Positions 8,370 to 16,521 of a stretch of DNA of 59,837 nucleotides are shown in pieces. The notes under the pieces were generated by a model that saw only the letters and a program-made list of their open reading frames with translations, made no database searches and was not told the origin of the DNA. The position numbers and the translations under genes were made by a program. The stretch is from NCBI RefSeq assembly GCF_000497205.1, contig NZ_AYJW01000017.1, positions 1 to 59,837 of the forward strand, written 5' to 3'. Source of the stretch: Saccharopolyspora rectivirgula DSM 43747. GTDB taxonomy: Bacteria > Actinomycetota > Actinomycetes > Mycobacteriales > Pseudonocardiaceae. The stretch's first letter is position 1. Each line of letters begins with the position of its first letter.

Positions 8370-8403
8370 GAATGCCGGACCCGTCATCCCGAGCCCGGCA
8401 TTC
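8370..8403 (-). terminator. Terminator of the second two-cysteine secreted protein gene
   Basis: A 9-bp stem, GAATGCCGG (8370-8378) with CCGGCATTC (8395-8403), lies in the gap between the two paralogues, so each is likely transcribed on its own. Confidence 0.5.
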
Positions 8404-8447
8404 CCCCGAGATCGCTGAAGGAGCTCGAATTGCCGAATGGCTGGTCG

Positions 8448-8783
8448 TCAGCCGCGGTTGCCCACAGCGGTTTCGGCGTCGCCGCCGTCGCCGCCGTTGC
8501 CACCCTCGCTGTCGGCCTCGGCCTGGCACTGGCTGACGTCACCGCTGCCGGCGAGGATCGCGCCCACGCTGGCGCCGATCGGGATCAGGCAGTTGGCCTC
8601 GGCGTCGGCGTCGTCAGCCGCGCCGCCGGCCCCACCGGCACCGCCGGTGCTCTCGAAGGAGGCCGTGATGTCCGTGTCCTTGTGCTTGTGGCCACCCTTG
8701 TCCATCGCGACAGCCGGGCTGGCGAAGACCAGAGCAGCAGCCGCGGTAGCGGCGGTCACGCCAAGAACGCGCTTAATGAGCAT
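8448..8783 (-). CDS. Small secreted Gly/Asp-rich two-cysteine protein (paralogue 2)
   Basis: A 111-residue precursor and close paralogue of the product at 7985-8314. It has the same signal peptide (MLIKRVLGVTAA to ASPAVA), a shorter Lys/His segment (GGHKHKDTD), GGAGGAGG linker, a two-cysteine hydrophobic patch LIPIGASVGAILAG, and a Gly/Asp tail ending in AVGNRG. ATG 8783 is chosen because it restores the signal-peptide alignment; the in-frame ATG at 8804 would add seven residues. Conservation is highest in the cysteine patch and the tail, suggesting these parts matter. Confidence 0.7.
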   Translation of the reverse strand: MLIKRVLGVTAATAAAALVFASPAVAMDKGGHKHKDTDITASFESTGGAGGAGGAADDADAEANCLIPIGASVGAILAGSGDVSQCQAEADSEGGNGGDGGDAETAVGNRG

Positions 8784-9455
8784 AGTGCACCCAATCTCTC
8801 CCATTACTTGAATGCCGTGCTGACCCGGAAGCGATTTCGTTCGAGCTCTTCACCGGCCAGCAACGAGAACACTCCCACGCAGCCTTGATCGGCTCCACTC
8901 CAGTACCACCAAAGTGGACACCACTATCCACTCTGCGGTGATTTTGATGTTCTCAGCGTGCCGATCTCGCTAACTCGGGAGAGGATGTCTGGCTTGCGTT
9001 CGTGACTCATTGAATATTCCACTTGCTCGCGAGAACAGCGCAGAACAAAACGGTTTCCATTTCACGCGACCAGCCGGAACGCGCTGACCGGAATTTTCCA
9101 AGCAAATGCTCCGCCCCCAGGTCGCCGCGGTGCTCCCCCGTCGGCGTTCAGCGCGCCACCCGTTCGCAGCGGTGCACTGCGGACAGCAGCGGCTGGTTCA
9201 GCTGCCCACCAACGCAAAAACCGAAAAGAAGTTCAGATCGCGCGGAAGTCGGTGGCCCGACGGACGACGGCTGACAGCTCAGCTGGTCACCCGCGGCCGA
9301 CCGACGTGCTCGCGAGCACCGCCCCGCGAGAGCGGCGCGAGTTCCAAGTCCTGGACCTTCCCAACGAGCCCGACCGCACGGGCAGCACCGGCGAAGGGGG
9401 CCGCGCGCTCGCAGCCCGCCGCACCCGAACGCGGACGCCCGACCCCACGACCACC
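8784..9455. other. Gene-free stretch, promoter region of the secreted pair
   Basis: About 670 bases. The part near 8930-9060 is AT-richer and is the probable promoter region of the minus-strand secreted-protein genes. The rest (about 9100-9450) has open frames on both strands without ribosome sites or family features. I see no RNA gene. Confidence 0.5.
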
Positions 9456-9689
9456 TCATCTCTTGGTGGTCTCGTCGATGCGGAGCGCGACTCCCAGCGC
9501 GAAGAAGGTGGGCGCCCATTCGCCGATGAAGATCCCCCACCGGTCGGCACGCGGTGTGTCCTCGGCGTTGATCGACGTCATCCAGGAGATCAGGGTCAGA
9601 CCGATGGAGGCGAAACCAGCTATGAACATGTGGTCGGAGGGGATTCCCCAACTGCGGATGGTGGGTAGCACGCCCAATTCCTTGGTCAT
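9456..9689 (-). CDS. Small membrane protein, two predicted transmembrane segments
   Basis: A 77-residue protein beginning MTKELGVLPTIRSWG at ATG 9689, with GAGGAGCT as ribosome site. Two hydrophobic stretches (HMFIAGFASIGLTLISWM and IFIGEWAPTFFALGVAL) should cross the membrane, joined by a charged loop (NAEDTPRADR). The C-terminus is RIDETTKR. Its plan resembles the 74-residue protein at 11536-11760, which also ends in a charged tail after two segments. The function is unknown. Confidence 0.65.
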   Translation of the reverse strand: MTKELGVLPTIRSWGIPSDHMFIAGFASIGLTLISWMTSINAEDTPRADRWGIFIGEWAPTFFALGVALRIDETTKR

Positions 9690-10182
9690 GTCAGCTCCTC
9701 GAGTTGAACGAAGTGTCCAATCAGGCCAGCAAGCGTCCACCCACCGGTATCGCCGAGCGCACTTCGCGATCGCCGGCTCCTCCGACAGCTCCCCCGGAAG
9801 CGGCGAACGCACGGCTTCATTCATCTATTTAGGACACTTGTTGGCCTCTGGCAGGTCAGGCTTACCCGGCCGACCTCGACCGCACACCTCGCCGGCACCG
9901 GAACTCCCGCGGCGAACTGGCGTTCGCGGCCGCGCACTCGACCTGAGGACGAACGAGAATTCGCGCGCCCACCTGCTCCGCCGCCCGCGGGACCTCACGA
10001 GCATCGAGCGCCCCCGCACCGCTCCTCGAAGCGCGCACCGCGGGAACGAGCCGTTCGCGACCGCTCGGGCGCCACGACAGCAGATCGATGTGACGCACAT
10101 CTCGCACCCACCCGGAGCAATCACCTGGCGAGGCGTCGTGTCGCGCTAGAGCTCCACCGCGCTTTGCTGAACCATTCTTCTC
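9690..10182. other. Gene-free stretch
   Basis: About 490 bases of high-GC sequence between a minus-strand membrane-protein gene and a plus-strand small gene. Open frames present lack ribosome sites and protein-like composition. It presumably holds both divergent promoters. Confidence 0.45.
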
Positions 10183-10392
10183 GTGAGCAACCCCGAATCC
10201 GAGCACTCCCAGCAGTCCTCTTCCTCCGAGGACTACGAAGCCCAGTTCTGGCAGCGCATGAGCGAGCTAGGTGTTCCTGACGGCGAGGCCTGGGAGGCCT
10301 TGCTGGTGACGCTGGCGGAGATCGAAGGCGGAGCCGAACACCGCGATCCGTGGAAGGTCACCGCCGAACGCCTCGCCCAGAGGTCCCGATAG
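10183..10392 (+). CDS. Hypothetical small acidic protein
   Basis: A 69-residue protein starting at GTG 10183. The N-terminus is Ser/Glu-rich and probably disordered (SNPESEHSQQSSSSEDYEA). The rest is predicted helical: FWQRMSELGVPDGEAWEALLVTLAEIEGG and PWKVTAERLAQR. It has no signal peptide, cysteine or membrane segment. I do not recognise a family. Coding is supported by GC-rich third positions, but no strong ribosome site is visible. Confidence 0.5.
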   Translation: MSNPESEHSQQSSSSEDYEAQFWQRMSELGVPDGEAWEALLVTLAEIEGGAEHRDPWKVTAERLAQRSR

Positions 10393-10578
10393 GGAACTGC
10401 GTTCTCCGCCGGGGCATCAGCGCAACACCGGCTCCGGAGCGGTTCCAGGCCGCTGTCCGGCGCCGGTGTTGGGATCTGCCGCGGTCGAGCGCGCCCACAG
10501 CAGCGAAGGCGAACAATTCTCGCACTCGCTGGGGTGAACACCCCGGATTACCGTCGGTCGTGAGCGCTCCCTCCGCTG

Positions 10579-10614
10579 CCGGTGTCCCGGCAGCACCCGT
10601 GGCCGGGACACCGG
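10579..10614 (+). other. Long stem-loop before a small gene
   Basis: A perfect 13-bp stem, CCGGTGTCCCGGC (10579-10591) with its complement at 10602-10614, and a ten-base loop. It lies 187 bases after one gene and 50 bases before the ATG of the next. It could terminate the former or act in the leader of the latter. Confidence 0.45.
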
Positions 10615-10663
10615 ATGCAGCCGGGAACACCGCGCTGAACGGAACGCATCCGGAGGAGGAACC

Positions 10664-10891
10664 ATGGCGACCCAGCACTCCCCGGCCGACGACATCGTCT
10701 ACGACCTGGTGAGCGTGCAGTACCACGCCTTGCAAGGCGCCGAGAACAACGACAAGTACCGCGAGGACGCGCACGACCACGCCGAAGTCCGGGAATTCTT
10801 CGAAGAAGTGGCGAAGCAGGACGCCTGGCGCGCGCAGCGGTGCCACGAACTGCTCGCCAACCTCACCGGTGGCGGCAAAGGCCTGGGCTGA
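10664..10891 (+). CDS. Hypothetical small helical protein
   Basis: A 75-residue protein behind a clear ribosome site (GGAGGAACC, ATG 10664). It begins DDIVYDLVSVQYHALQGAEN and continues YREDAHDHAEVREFFEEVAKQD and RAQRCHELLANL. The spacing of Glu and His residues resembles a half-length ferritin/rubrerythrin-like helical pair, but the full metal-site pattern is not present. The family is uncertain. It is followed by the relic of a monooxygenase gene. Confidence 0.65.
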   Translation: MATQHSPADDIVYDLVSVQYHALQGAENNDKYREDAHDHAEVREFFEEVAKQDAWRAQRCHELLANLTGGGKGLG

Positions 10892-10929
10892 CCAACGCAC
10901 CACGGCCGACAACCGCACCGCGGCAACTC

Positions 10930-11531
10930 CTCCGCAACCCGCCCAGCCCGCCGACCACGGTCCTCCGCTGTGCCAGCGGGCGGACCGACCGCGACACCAC
11001 CGAGTGCTCCGGGACCAGCGGATTCCGCGGCTGGTTCTCACCGAACAGCTGCACGACCTGCCCGATCCCGGTGCGCTCCAGTTCTGGACGACCCCGGCGG
11101 GCACCTGCTGCACCACCCCCACCGGTGAGGGCAGTGCGATCGATTTCCTGGCGGTGGTGGACGGACAAGACGCGGGTCCGGGACGCCGCACCGGACGAGA
11201 TCGCCCGGGCCTTCCAGTGCTGGCACCCCGCGGTGCAGCACGCGGTCACCGCCACCGAGCTGCACCAGTGCTGGGCCTGTTCGGGCAGCGGCCGCTGAAC
11301 CGCTGGCACCGCGGCCGGACCGTGCTGCTCGGCGGTGCAGCGCACGCGATGCTCCCGCGCCACCGGCAAGACGCCACAGCTCCACCACCTGCCAGCCCGC
11401 CGGAGACGGCGCTGCGCCGCTACGCGGCCTTGCGCCGAGCCCGCACCCGGTGGGGGCAGCGCAGCTCGCGGGTGGTTTCCGCACTGCTGCAGCGGATCCG
11501 CAGCCACGACGCGGTGGCCGCCGCGCGGTGA
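10930..11531 (+). pseudogene. Relic of an FAD-dependent (PF01494-type) monooxygenase
   Basis: Fragments of a flavin hydroxylase occur in order but in two frames. The segment DEIARAFQCWHPAVQHAV, with the usual WHP, is in frame 1. The following LGLFGQRPLNRW, GRTVLLGGAAHAMLP and ALRRYAALRRARTRWGQRSSR are in frame 3. In intact enzymes these form the continuous stretch leading to the GDAAHAMLP FAD motif; here the motif's Asp is Gly and the following GQGANQ helix is lost. The N-terminal Rossmann half is missing. These frameshifts and deletions indicate a decayed gene. Confidence 0.6.
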
Positions 11532-11535
11532 GCGC

Positions 11536-11760
11536 TCAGCCCCGCACAGCCCAGAACGGCGCCATCCGCTCCTCCAGCGCCTCGGCCTGCACCACCCGGT
11601 TCGCCACCCGGAACGCCACCCCCATCAGCACCACCGCCAGCAGGTCGCTGAAGGTCCACAGGGATTCCACGGGATGCGGGTGGTCGTGCGACCACACCAG
11701 CAGCGCCGAAACGACACCGCCGAAAACCGCGAGGAACACCAGCACCTGGAAAGTGCGCAC
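11536..11760 (-). CDS. Small membrane protein, two predicted transmembrane segments
   Basis: A 74-residue protein from GTG 11760, five bases after a GGAGG ribosome site. Hydrophobic segment one is FQVLVFLAVFGGVVSALLVW. A His-rich loop (SHDHPHPVESLW) follows, then segment two, FSDLLAVVLMGVAFRVA, and a basic/acidic tail. The longer open frame to 11943 is not supported by any ribosome site. The function is unknown. The monooxygenase relic ends convergently a few bases away. Confidence 0.6.
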   Translation of the reverse strand: MRTFQVLVFLAVFGGVVSALLVWSHDHPHPVESLWTFSDLLAVVLMGVAFRVANRVVQAEALEERMAPFWAVRG

Positions 11761-11963
11761 CGCAACCTCCGAGATCCGCAGTGGTCTGTTGATCTGGAAC
11801 CACGTTCGGCGCCACTGGTGAGTCGACCGTGAAGTCACGATGAAGGAAGTTTCATCGTTCAGCTGGGTCGAACACCGGTTCAACCGGGAGGTCGCGCGCC
11901 GTAGGCTTTCGCCGAACGGATCACCCGACCGTTCCGCCAGCACAACGGCGAACGGAGACGCGC

Positions 11964-12722
11964 ATGTTCCTGATCATCGTCGGTTGTTTGCTCCTGCTGA
12001 GCTCGCCGGTGCTGCTCGGGTTCTCCCGGAAGGCCGGCAAGGACGCGGAAGCCCTCCAGCGGACGGGAACGACACCGGTGCCCAGGCTCGACGCGCTGCG
12101 CAGGACGACCGGTGACGCCGCGTTCCGCCAGCGCACTGCGGTTTCCGGGGTGGTGGAGCCGCCCCCGTCCCCGCTGGTCTCGCACCTGAGCGAAGTGCCG
12201 TGCGCGTGGTACCGGTTCGAGGTGCACGAGAGGTACCTCAAGAAGGTGCCCGGCCCCTCCTACAAGAACATGTTCACCGAGCTGGTGGCCGAGCACTCGT
12301 CGTCCGACCGGATCACCATCCGCGACGACCACAACGGCCGCATCACCGTCGAGCTGGACGGGCTCGCCGACTCCCGCCCGGAGGGCGCTGAGCTGGCCTA
12401 CCGGCAGGAGGAGACCGAGCCGCCGGCCACCTACGGGATCCAGGCCCGCCCCGCCACCCACGACGGGGAGCGGTGCGGGTACGAGTACCGGGAATGGGTC
12501 GTGCACCCCGGGCAGCGGGTCCACGTCCTGGGCGAGGCCCGCGGCCGCGACGGGGCCCTGGTCATCGGGAAACCGTCGGACGGCAGCAAGTTCCTGGTCG
12601 CCATCGGCACCCGGGAGGACCTGCAGGAGAAGCGGGCCGGGGAGCGGAGGGCCAGCATCGGCTGCTTCGTGGTGCTCGTGGCGGTGGGGGTCGCGCTGAT
12701 CGCCGCGGGTGTCGTGCTCTGA
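11964..12722 (+). CDS. GIDE-domain (MULAN-like) membrane protein
   Basis: A 252-residue protein with an N-terminal membrane segment (FLIIVGCLLLLSSPVLLGF) and a C-terminal one (CFVVLVAVGVALIAAGVVL). Between them is a domain resembling GIDE (PF12483), known from the mitochondrial ubiquitin ligase MULAN and from bacterial proteins. It carries the conserved elements SGVVEPP, PCAWYRFEV and YEYREWVVHPGQRVHVLGEA. Bacterial members have no RING domain, as here, and their role is unknown; membrane-stress functions have been proposed. ATG 11964 follows GGAGACGCGC. The gene is monocistronic. Confidence 0.75.
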   Translation: MFLIIVGCLLLLSSPVLLGFSRKAGKDAEALQRTGTTPVPRLDALRRTTGDAAFRQRTAVSGVVEPPPSPLVSHLSEVPCAWYRFEVHERYLKKVPGPSYKNMFTELVAEHSSSDRITIRDDHNGRITVELDGLADSRPEGAELAYRQEETEPPATYGIQARPATHDGERCGYEYREWVVHPGQRVHVLGEARGRDGALVIGKPSDGSKFLVAIGTREDLQEKRAGERRASIGCFVVLVAVGVALIAAGVVL

Positions 12723-12859
12723 AACCGGCGGCAGCTGCTCCGGAGGAGTTCCCGGCCCGCTGCGGCACCCTTGTTTTCCACTGTGGACTATTCCGGGTGC
12801 AGCGGAAAACGATCGTCCATTGTGGTCAAAGATTGCGCGGCGCGGAACTCCGCACCGGG

Positions 12860-13948
12860 TCACAGCAGTTTCCGCAGCTCCTCCAACCGCACGTCGACCC
12901 GGGCCGACGGCATGCGGGCCGCGTGTTCCCCGGCCCGCTCGAGGATCTCCTCGGCCGCGTCCAGCTCCCCCAGCCGCGCGCAGGATTCGGCCAACCAGGT
13001 CAGGTAGAGCGCCACTTCCCGGGAGCGCTCCTCCGGGTAGTTCTCGAGGGCCCGCGACAGCAGGGGGATCGCCTCACCGGGCCGCCCGAGTTCGACGAGG
13101 CAGCGGCCCGCCATCACATCGATCTCGTTCCGGTCGAGCCAGTACACCCACTCCGGCTCCGCCACCCCGCGGTCCGCGTAGGCGTCGTCCACCGCGTCCA
13201 ACGCCCGCAGCGCGCCACCCGCGTCACCTGCTTTGGCGCACGCCCACGCCACCCGCTCCAGCAGGAGAGCCCGCACCACCGGGGTGGCTCCATCGGCCCC
13301 GCGAACGGCTGTGCGCGCCAACAGCACCGCGTCCTCGACTTTCCCGGTGTTGGCCAACTGGTAGCTGAGCGTGGAGATCAGCTGGGCCCCGAGCACCCGG
13401 TCCCCGGCTGCTTGCGCGGCCTCCACCCCCCTCAGGTAGTACCGCTGCGCCTCGGCGAGACGCCCGGTGTCCCCGGCGACCCAGCCGGCGAGCTGGGCCA
13501 GCTCGCCGAGCACCGCGCACAGCTGCCGCCCGACGGGTTCGGAGAAGCGGGCGTCCCGCACGAGCTCCTCGGCCCGCCGCAGCTCCGCCGCCACCACCGG
13601 TAGCAGCACGCTGCTGCTGACCACGTCGTCGAGGCGGCGCAGCTCGACAGCGCGCCGCCCCAGCTCTTCCACCAGCGACGTGCCGATCTGCCTGCCGGCG
13701 CGGGTGTGCACCGCGGCGGGTGAGTCCGCGAGCAGCCACTCGTGCGCCACCCGCACCGGGTCGCCCGGGGCGGACAGGGGAACCCCGAGCACCCGCTCGT
13801 AGACGGCCACGACTTCATCGCTGACCGGGCGCTTGCCGGTTTCGATCATGCTCAGGTACGACCGGGTGAAGTGGGTGCGCCGCGCCATTTGGGCGAGGCT
13901 CAGCCCGGCACCTTCCCGCGCGGCCCGCAGGTCTGCCCCGGATGTCAT
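12860..13948 (-). CDS. XRE family transcriptional regulator with C-terminal TPR-like repeats
   Basis: A 362-residue protein. Residues 1-60 form a Cro/CI helix-turn-helix (LRAAREGAGLSLAQMARRT, SYLSMIETGKRPVSDEVV). The rest is alpha-helical with degenerate tetratricopeptide-like units, for example LGELAQLAGWVAGDTGRLAEA and GRPGEAIPLLSRALENYPEE. This architecture is common in actinomycete regulators thought to sense small peptides or hormones. ATG 13948 matches the normal domain start; the open frame extends upstream without a ribosome site. No target operon is evident nearby. Confidence 0.82.
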   Translation of the reverse strand: MTSGADLRAAREGAGLSLAQMARRTHFTRSYLSMIETGKRPVSDEVVAVYERVLGVPLSAPGDPVRVAHEWLLADSPAAVHTRAGRQIGTSLVEELGRRAVELRRLDDVVSSSVLLPVVAAELRRAEELVRDARFSEPVGRQLCAVLGELAQLAGWVAGDTGRLAEAQRYYLRGVEAAQAAGDRVLGAQLISTLSYQLANTGKVEDAVLLARTAVRGADGATPVVRALLLERVAWACAKAGDAGGALRALDAVDDAYADRGVAEPEWVYWLDRNEIDVMAGRCLVELGRPGEAIPLLSRALENYPEERSREVALYLTWLAESCARLGELDAAEEILERAGEHAARMPSARVDVRLEELRKLL

Positions 13949-14219
13949 CAGCGGCCCCCAGCTGTGAACACCTGTGAACGGCCGAAGTCTAGCGATCACT
14001 ATGTGAGACGGAGAAGCTACTGGGAGCAACCATCCGGATCAATGCCCGGCCACGGGATCACCCCGTCGTGCGGGGCTTCCCGCCGCTGGGCGAATCCGTC
14101 AACGGCAGCCGAAACGCCTGCTCCAATCGGGTGCAGCACGGGCGAATGACCGCGGTGCGCGCAACAGACGCCCGGAACGACACCGATACAGCGGTTGGAA
14201 GCGTTTCACTGGGGGAAAA

Positions 14220-14444
14220 GTGCATTACTGGATGCCGATCGCCGAAGGAAGAGGAGCGAGACACGCCTTCTACGGGCGCCACTGGGACGGGAGGAAGCAG
14301 GACATCACCGTGTGCGGCCAGCACGTGTCGATCACCAGGCCGGACGAGATGGACTGGATCCTGTACCCCACCTGCATGACGTGCTGGAAGAACCTCGCCG
14401 AAGAAGGCGAAGCATCGACGAACAAGCCGCAGCGCCGGTGGTGA
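14220..14444 (+). CDS. Small cysteine/histidine protein, possible zinc-binding
   Basis: A 74-residue protein from GTG 14220 directly after GGGGGAAAA. The pattern HAFYGRHW, then VCGQHV, and finally YPTCMTCWKNL gives CxxH and CxxC pairs about 30 residues apart, the typical layout of a small zinc ribbon. The tail is charged. It is transcribed divergently from the XRE-TPR regulator at 12860-13948, a common arrangement in which such small genes depend on the regulator; here that is inference only. Confidence 0.6.
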   Translation: MHYWMPIAEGRGARHAFYGRHWDGRKQDITVCGQHVSITRPDEMDWILYPTCMTCWKNLAEEGEASTNKPQRRW

Positions 14445-15178
14445 GCGCGCAACAACTCCACCGCGGAAGCCGCGGGCCGCCTCGAGTTCGTCGCCCCCCC
14501 CCGGTGGCCCGGAGGGTTTTGCGGCGAAAAGCCCTCGAGGTGTTGGGGTCAATTCACTTGGTGCCCCAGGGCTTCGAGGAGATCAGCATCCGCACCAGCG
14601 CGCAGGGCAGGATGGCGTCTCCGCTCTCGCGCAGCCGGACGAGGTTGCCCCACGATCCGGAGAGCTGCCCAATCGTCGTCTGCTCCGACTCCCGCTGCTC
14701 GTGGGCGTCGTGAGCCGCGTCCGGCGGGATGGACTCAGAAGAAGTCCTCGTCCAGGTGGATGGTGGCGGGCGCGCGTTCCCGCAGGCCGTCCAACACCTG
14801 GTTGATCACCTGGTGCAGGGCCTCGACCGAGACCGCGGAGTCGTCGCGATAATCCTCATTTGCCCAATGTGGACTTATGTTCGCGTTTTCCGCATTAGCA
14901 ATGACTTCACGGCTATGGTGATCATCAGCTGCGCGCGGTCATTTGCGAACCACAACCCACGGGCAGCCCTCAACGATGCGGCCGGACAATTTGCCGCCTG
15001 AGGGCGCCAGGAGGAATGACAGCGCACAAGGCGCTGAAGCCAGACACCCACGGGCAACAGCCGGCAATCAACCCGACAAGCAAAGTCCGGGCCATGCGCC
15101 CTGGAACTCCGGCGCGTCCGCAGGAATTCAAAACCGCAAACCTGGTTGTTCCACGGACCGCGGAAGTTCCTGCTCTTC
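14445..15178. other. Gap with possible startless coding remnants on the minus strand
   Basis: No complete gene is visible. On the minus strand, 14735-14938 is open and ends EALHQVINQVLDGLRERAP...HLDEDFF. A second open frame ending at 14554 reads IPPDAAHDAHEQRESEQ...SGSWGNLVRLRESG. Both have coding-like third positions but no start codon, and they adjoin in different frames, as if one gene had shifted. A hairpin near 14512-14541 lies downstream. About 14850-15178 is AT-richer and looks non-coding. Confidence 0.35.
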
Positions 15179-16276
15179 TCACCGTTCTTCGCGGCTGTCA
15201 ATCACGAAATCGTCACTCTCTTCACTCTCAACGGGTGTCAAATAACCCCATGCCCCTTCACGGTCAGACACCCACTCTTCTTCCACCAACCGCTCTTCTT
15301 CCGCGCTCAAGAGCTCTTCGACGACATAGCCCCGAGGCCATACTCGCTTGCTCAGTACATCCTCGGAAACATCGATCCGCACCTGACTTCTGACGAACGA
15401 AACGTCTCCGTTAAACCGCACCCCACCAAACCAGGCGCCCCCGTTGAACCGCGCCTCACCAAACCAGGCGTCCCCGTTGAACCGCGCCTCACCGAACCAG
15501 GTATTTCCACCAAACCGCGCCTTGTCAAACCGAGCATTGCCGCCAAACAGCGCCTCATTGAACAAAGCGTCTCCGCTGAACTGCGCCCCGTTGAAGAGGG
15601 CGGTGTCAACTTGGCAACTGCTGAAGTCGAAGTCCAGCAGAGTGGCACCGGTGAGATCGAGGTGAATGTCCTTCCAGTGCCGATCCTCCTGTCCCTTCTT
15701 GGGCCTGAGGTTGTTGGCCAAGATGCGCTGGGCGGTCAGCCGGACTTCGCGTTCCTGCTTGCGCCGCTCGTTCTCCTCCCGGTCTTCTTCAGCAGGATCG
15801 TCCACGGGCGGGGTGTAGGGCATCCGCAGGTACGCGCACAGCACGTTGGCGATGGTTTGCTGCTGCTCAGGCGTGTTCTGCCCCAACCGCTCCAAGGTGT
15901 ACATACCGGCCAACCGCACCGGCGCCTCCGCCGAACCGAGCTGCTCAGCAGCTTGGTTGAAGGTCTCGTTGAAGAGCTGGGCATCTTCCCGCTCCTCAGC
16001 GGCCTCCCCGAGCCGCTGCTTGCGGTAGGACACGACTAGCGCCACCACACCGCCGATGCCGCCGACGACGGCGAGCACGATCTTGACGAAGTCGAAGCTG
16101 TCCTTGACCGTCCACTGCTCGCTCGTGGGCAGGCTCGGCCGGCCGAGCCCCAACCACAGCAGCAAGCCGAAGACGACGGCGAAGCCCCCTGCCGCGCTGA
16201 GCACCAGGAGGACGTTGAGCCCGAGCGGCATGCGCACAGGCGGCGGCGCACCAGTCGAACGGCGGAACAACCCCAT
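15179..16276 (-). CDS. Membrane-anchored pentapeptide-repeat protein
   Basis: A 365-residue protein from ATG 16276, six bases after GGAAG. Two transmembrane segments (about residues 18-45 and 62-86) are followed by an acidic helical region (AAEEREDAQLFNETFNQAAEQLG, APVRLAGMYTLERLGQ, NVLCAYLRMPYTPPVDD). This layout is known from a family of actinomycete proteins with C-terminal pentapeptide repeats. The repeats (about residues 215-300) read FNGAQF, FNEALF, FDKARF, FGEARF, each unit placing Phe at the centre. The acidic C-terminus contains VEEEWVSDREG. It may be a membrane scaffold; the function is unknown. Confidence 0.8.
   Translation of the reverse strand: MGLFRRSTGAPPPVRMPLGLNVLLVLSAAGGFAVVFGLLLWLGLGRPSLPTSEQWTVKDSFDFVKIVLAVVGGIGGVVALVVSYRKQRLGEAAEEREDAQLFNETFNQAAEQLGSAEAPVRLAGMYTLERLGQNTPEQQQTIANVLCAYLRMPYTPPVDDPAEEDREENERRKQEREVRLTAQRILANNLRPKKGQEDRHWKDIHLDLTGATLLDFDFSSCQVDTALFNGAQFSGDALFNEALFGGNARFDKARFGGNTWFGEARFNGDAWFGEARFNGGAWFGGVRFNGDVSFVRSQVRIDVSEDVLSKRVWPRGYVVEELLSAEEERLVEEEWVSDREGAWGYLTPVESEESDDFVIDSREER
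15405..15600 (-). repeat. Short tandem repeats encoding the pentapeptide-repeat coil
   Basis: Nearly identical units of about 30-36 bases (for example the GTTGAACCGCGCCTCACC core at least three times) encode 10-12 residue blocks such as FNGDAWFGEARF. High DNA identity between neighbours suggests recent expansion or contraction by slippage or unequal recombination. The units keep the reading frame and code for protein, so this is not a CRISPR array. Confidence 0.7.
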
Positions 16277-16480
16277 GATCACTTCCTATGCCACCGCCAT
16301 CACCGCGACAGCGGAATCCGGAGAGGTTCCGCCGCGCGGAGCACCGCCCTCGGCACCCTGCGGCTCCCACGCACCACCGCGAGTCCGCTTCGACGTGAAG
16401 GTCGGCTCGCAGCGCCCCCGTGCCCCCTTCGGAGGTCTTGCGTCCGCGTTAGTGGAGGTCTACCGTCTGCCGTGACCGTT

Positions 16481-16503
16481 TGACCAGATTTCAAATCTGG
16501 TCA
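16481..16503 (+). promoter_or_regulatory. Palindromic operator, probable TetR binding site
   Basis: Arms TGACCAGATTT and AAATCTGGTCA are perfectly complementary with one central base. The site ends 18 bases before the GTG start of the TetR-family gene, so autorepression and control of the adjoining P450 gene are likely. Confidence 0.75.
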
Positions 16504-16521
16504 CAGAGTCAGGAGGTGTCC

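Noticed and set aside
7985-8783. Chaplin genes
   Set aside because: Signal peptide and two cysteines fit, but the chaplin core (GN-rich strands with the VNVIGLLNPAFGN-type consensus) is absent.
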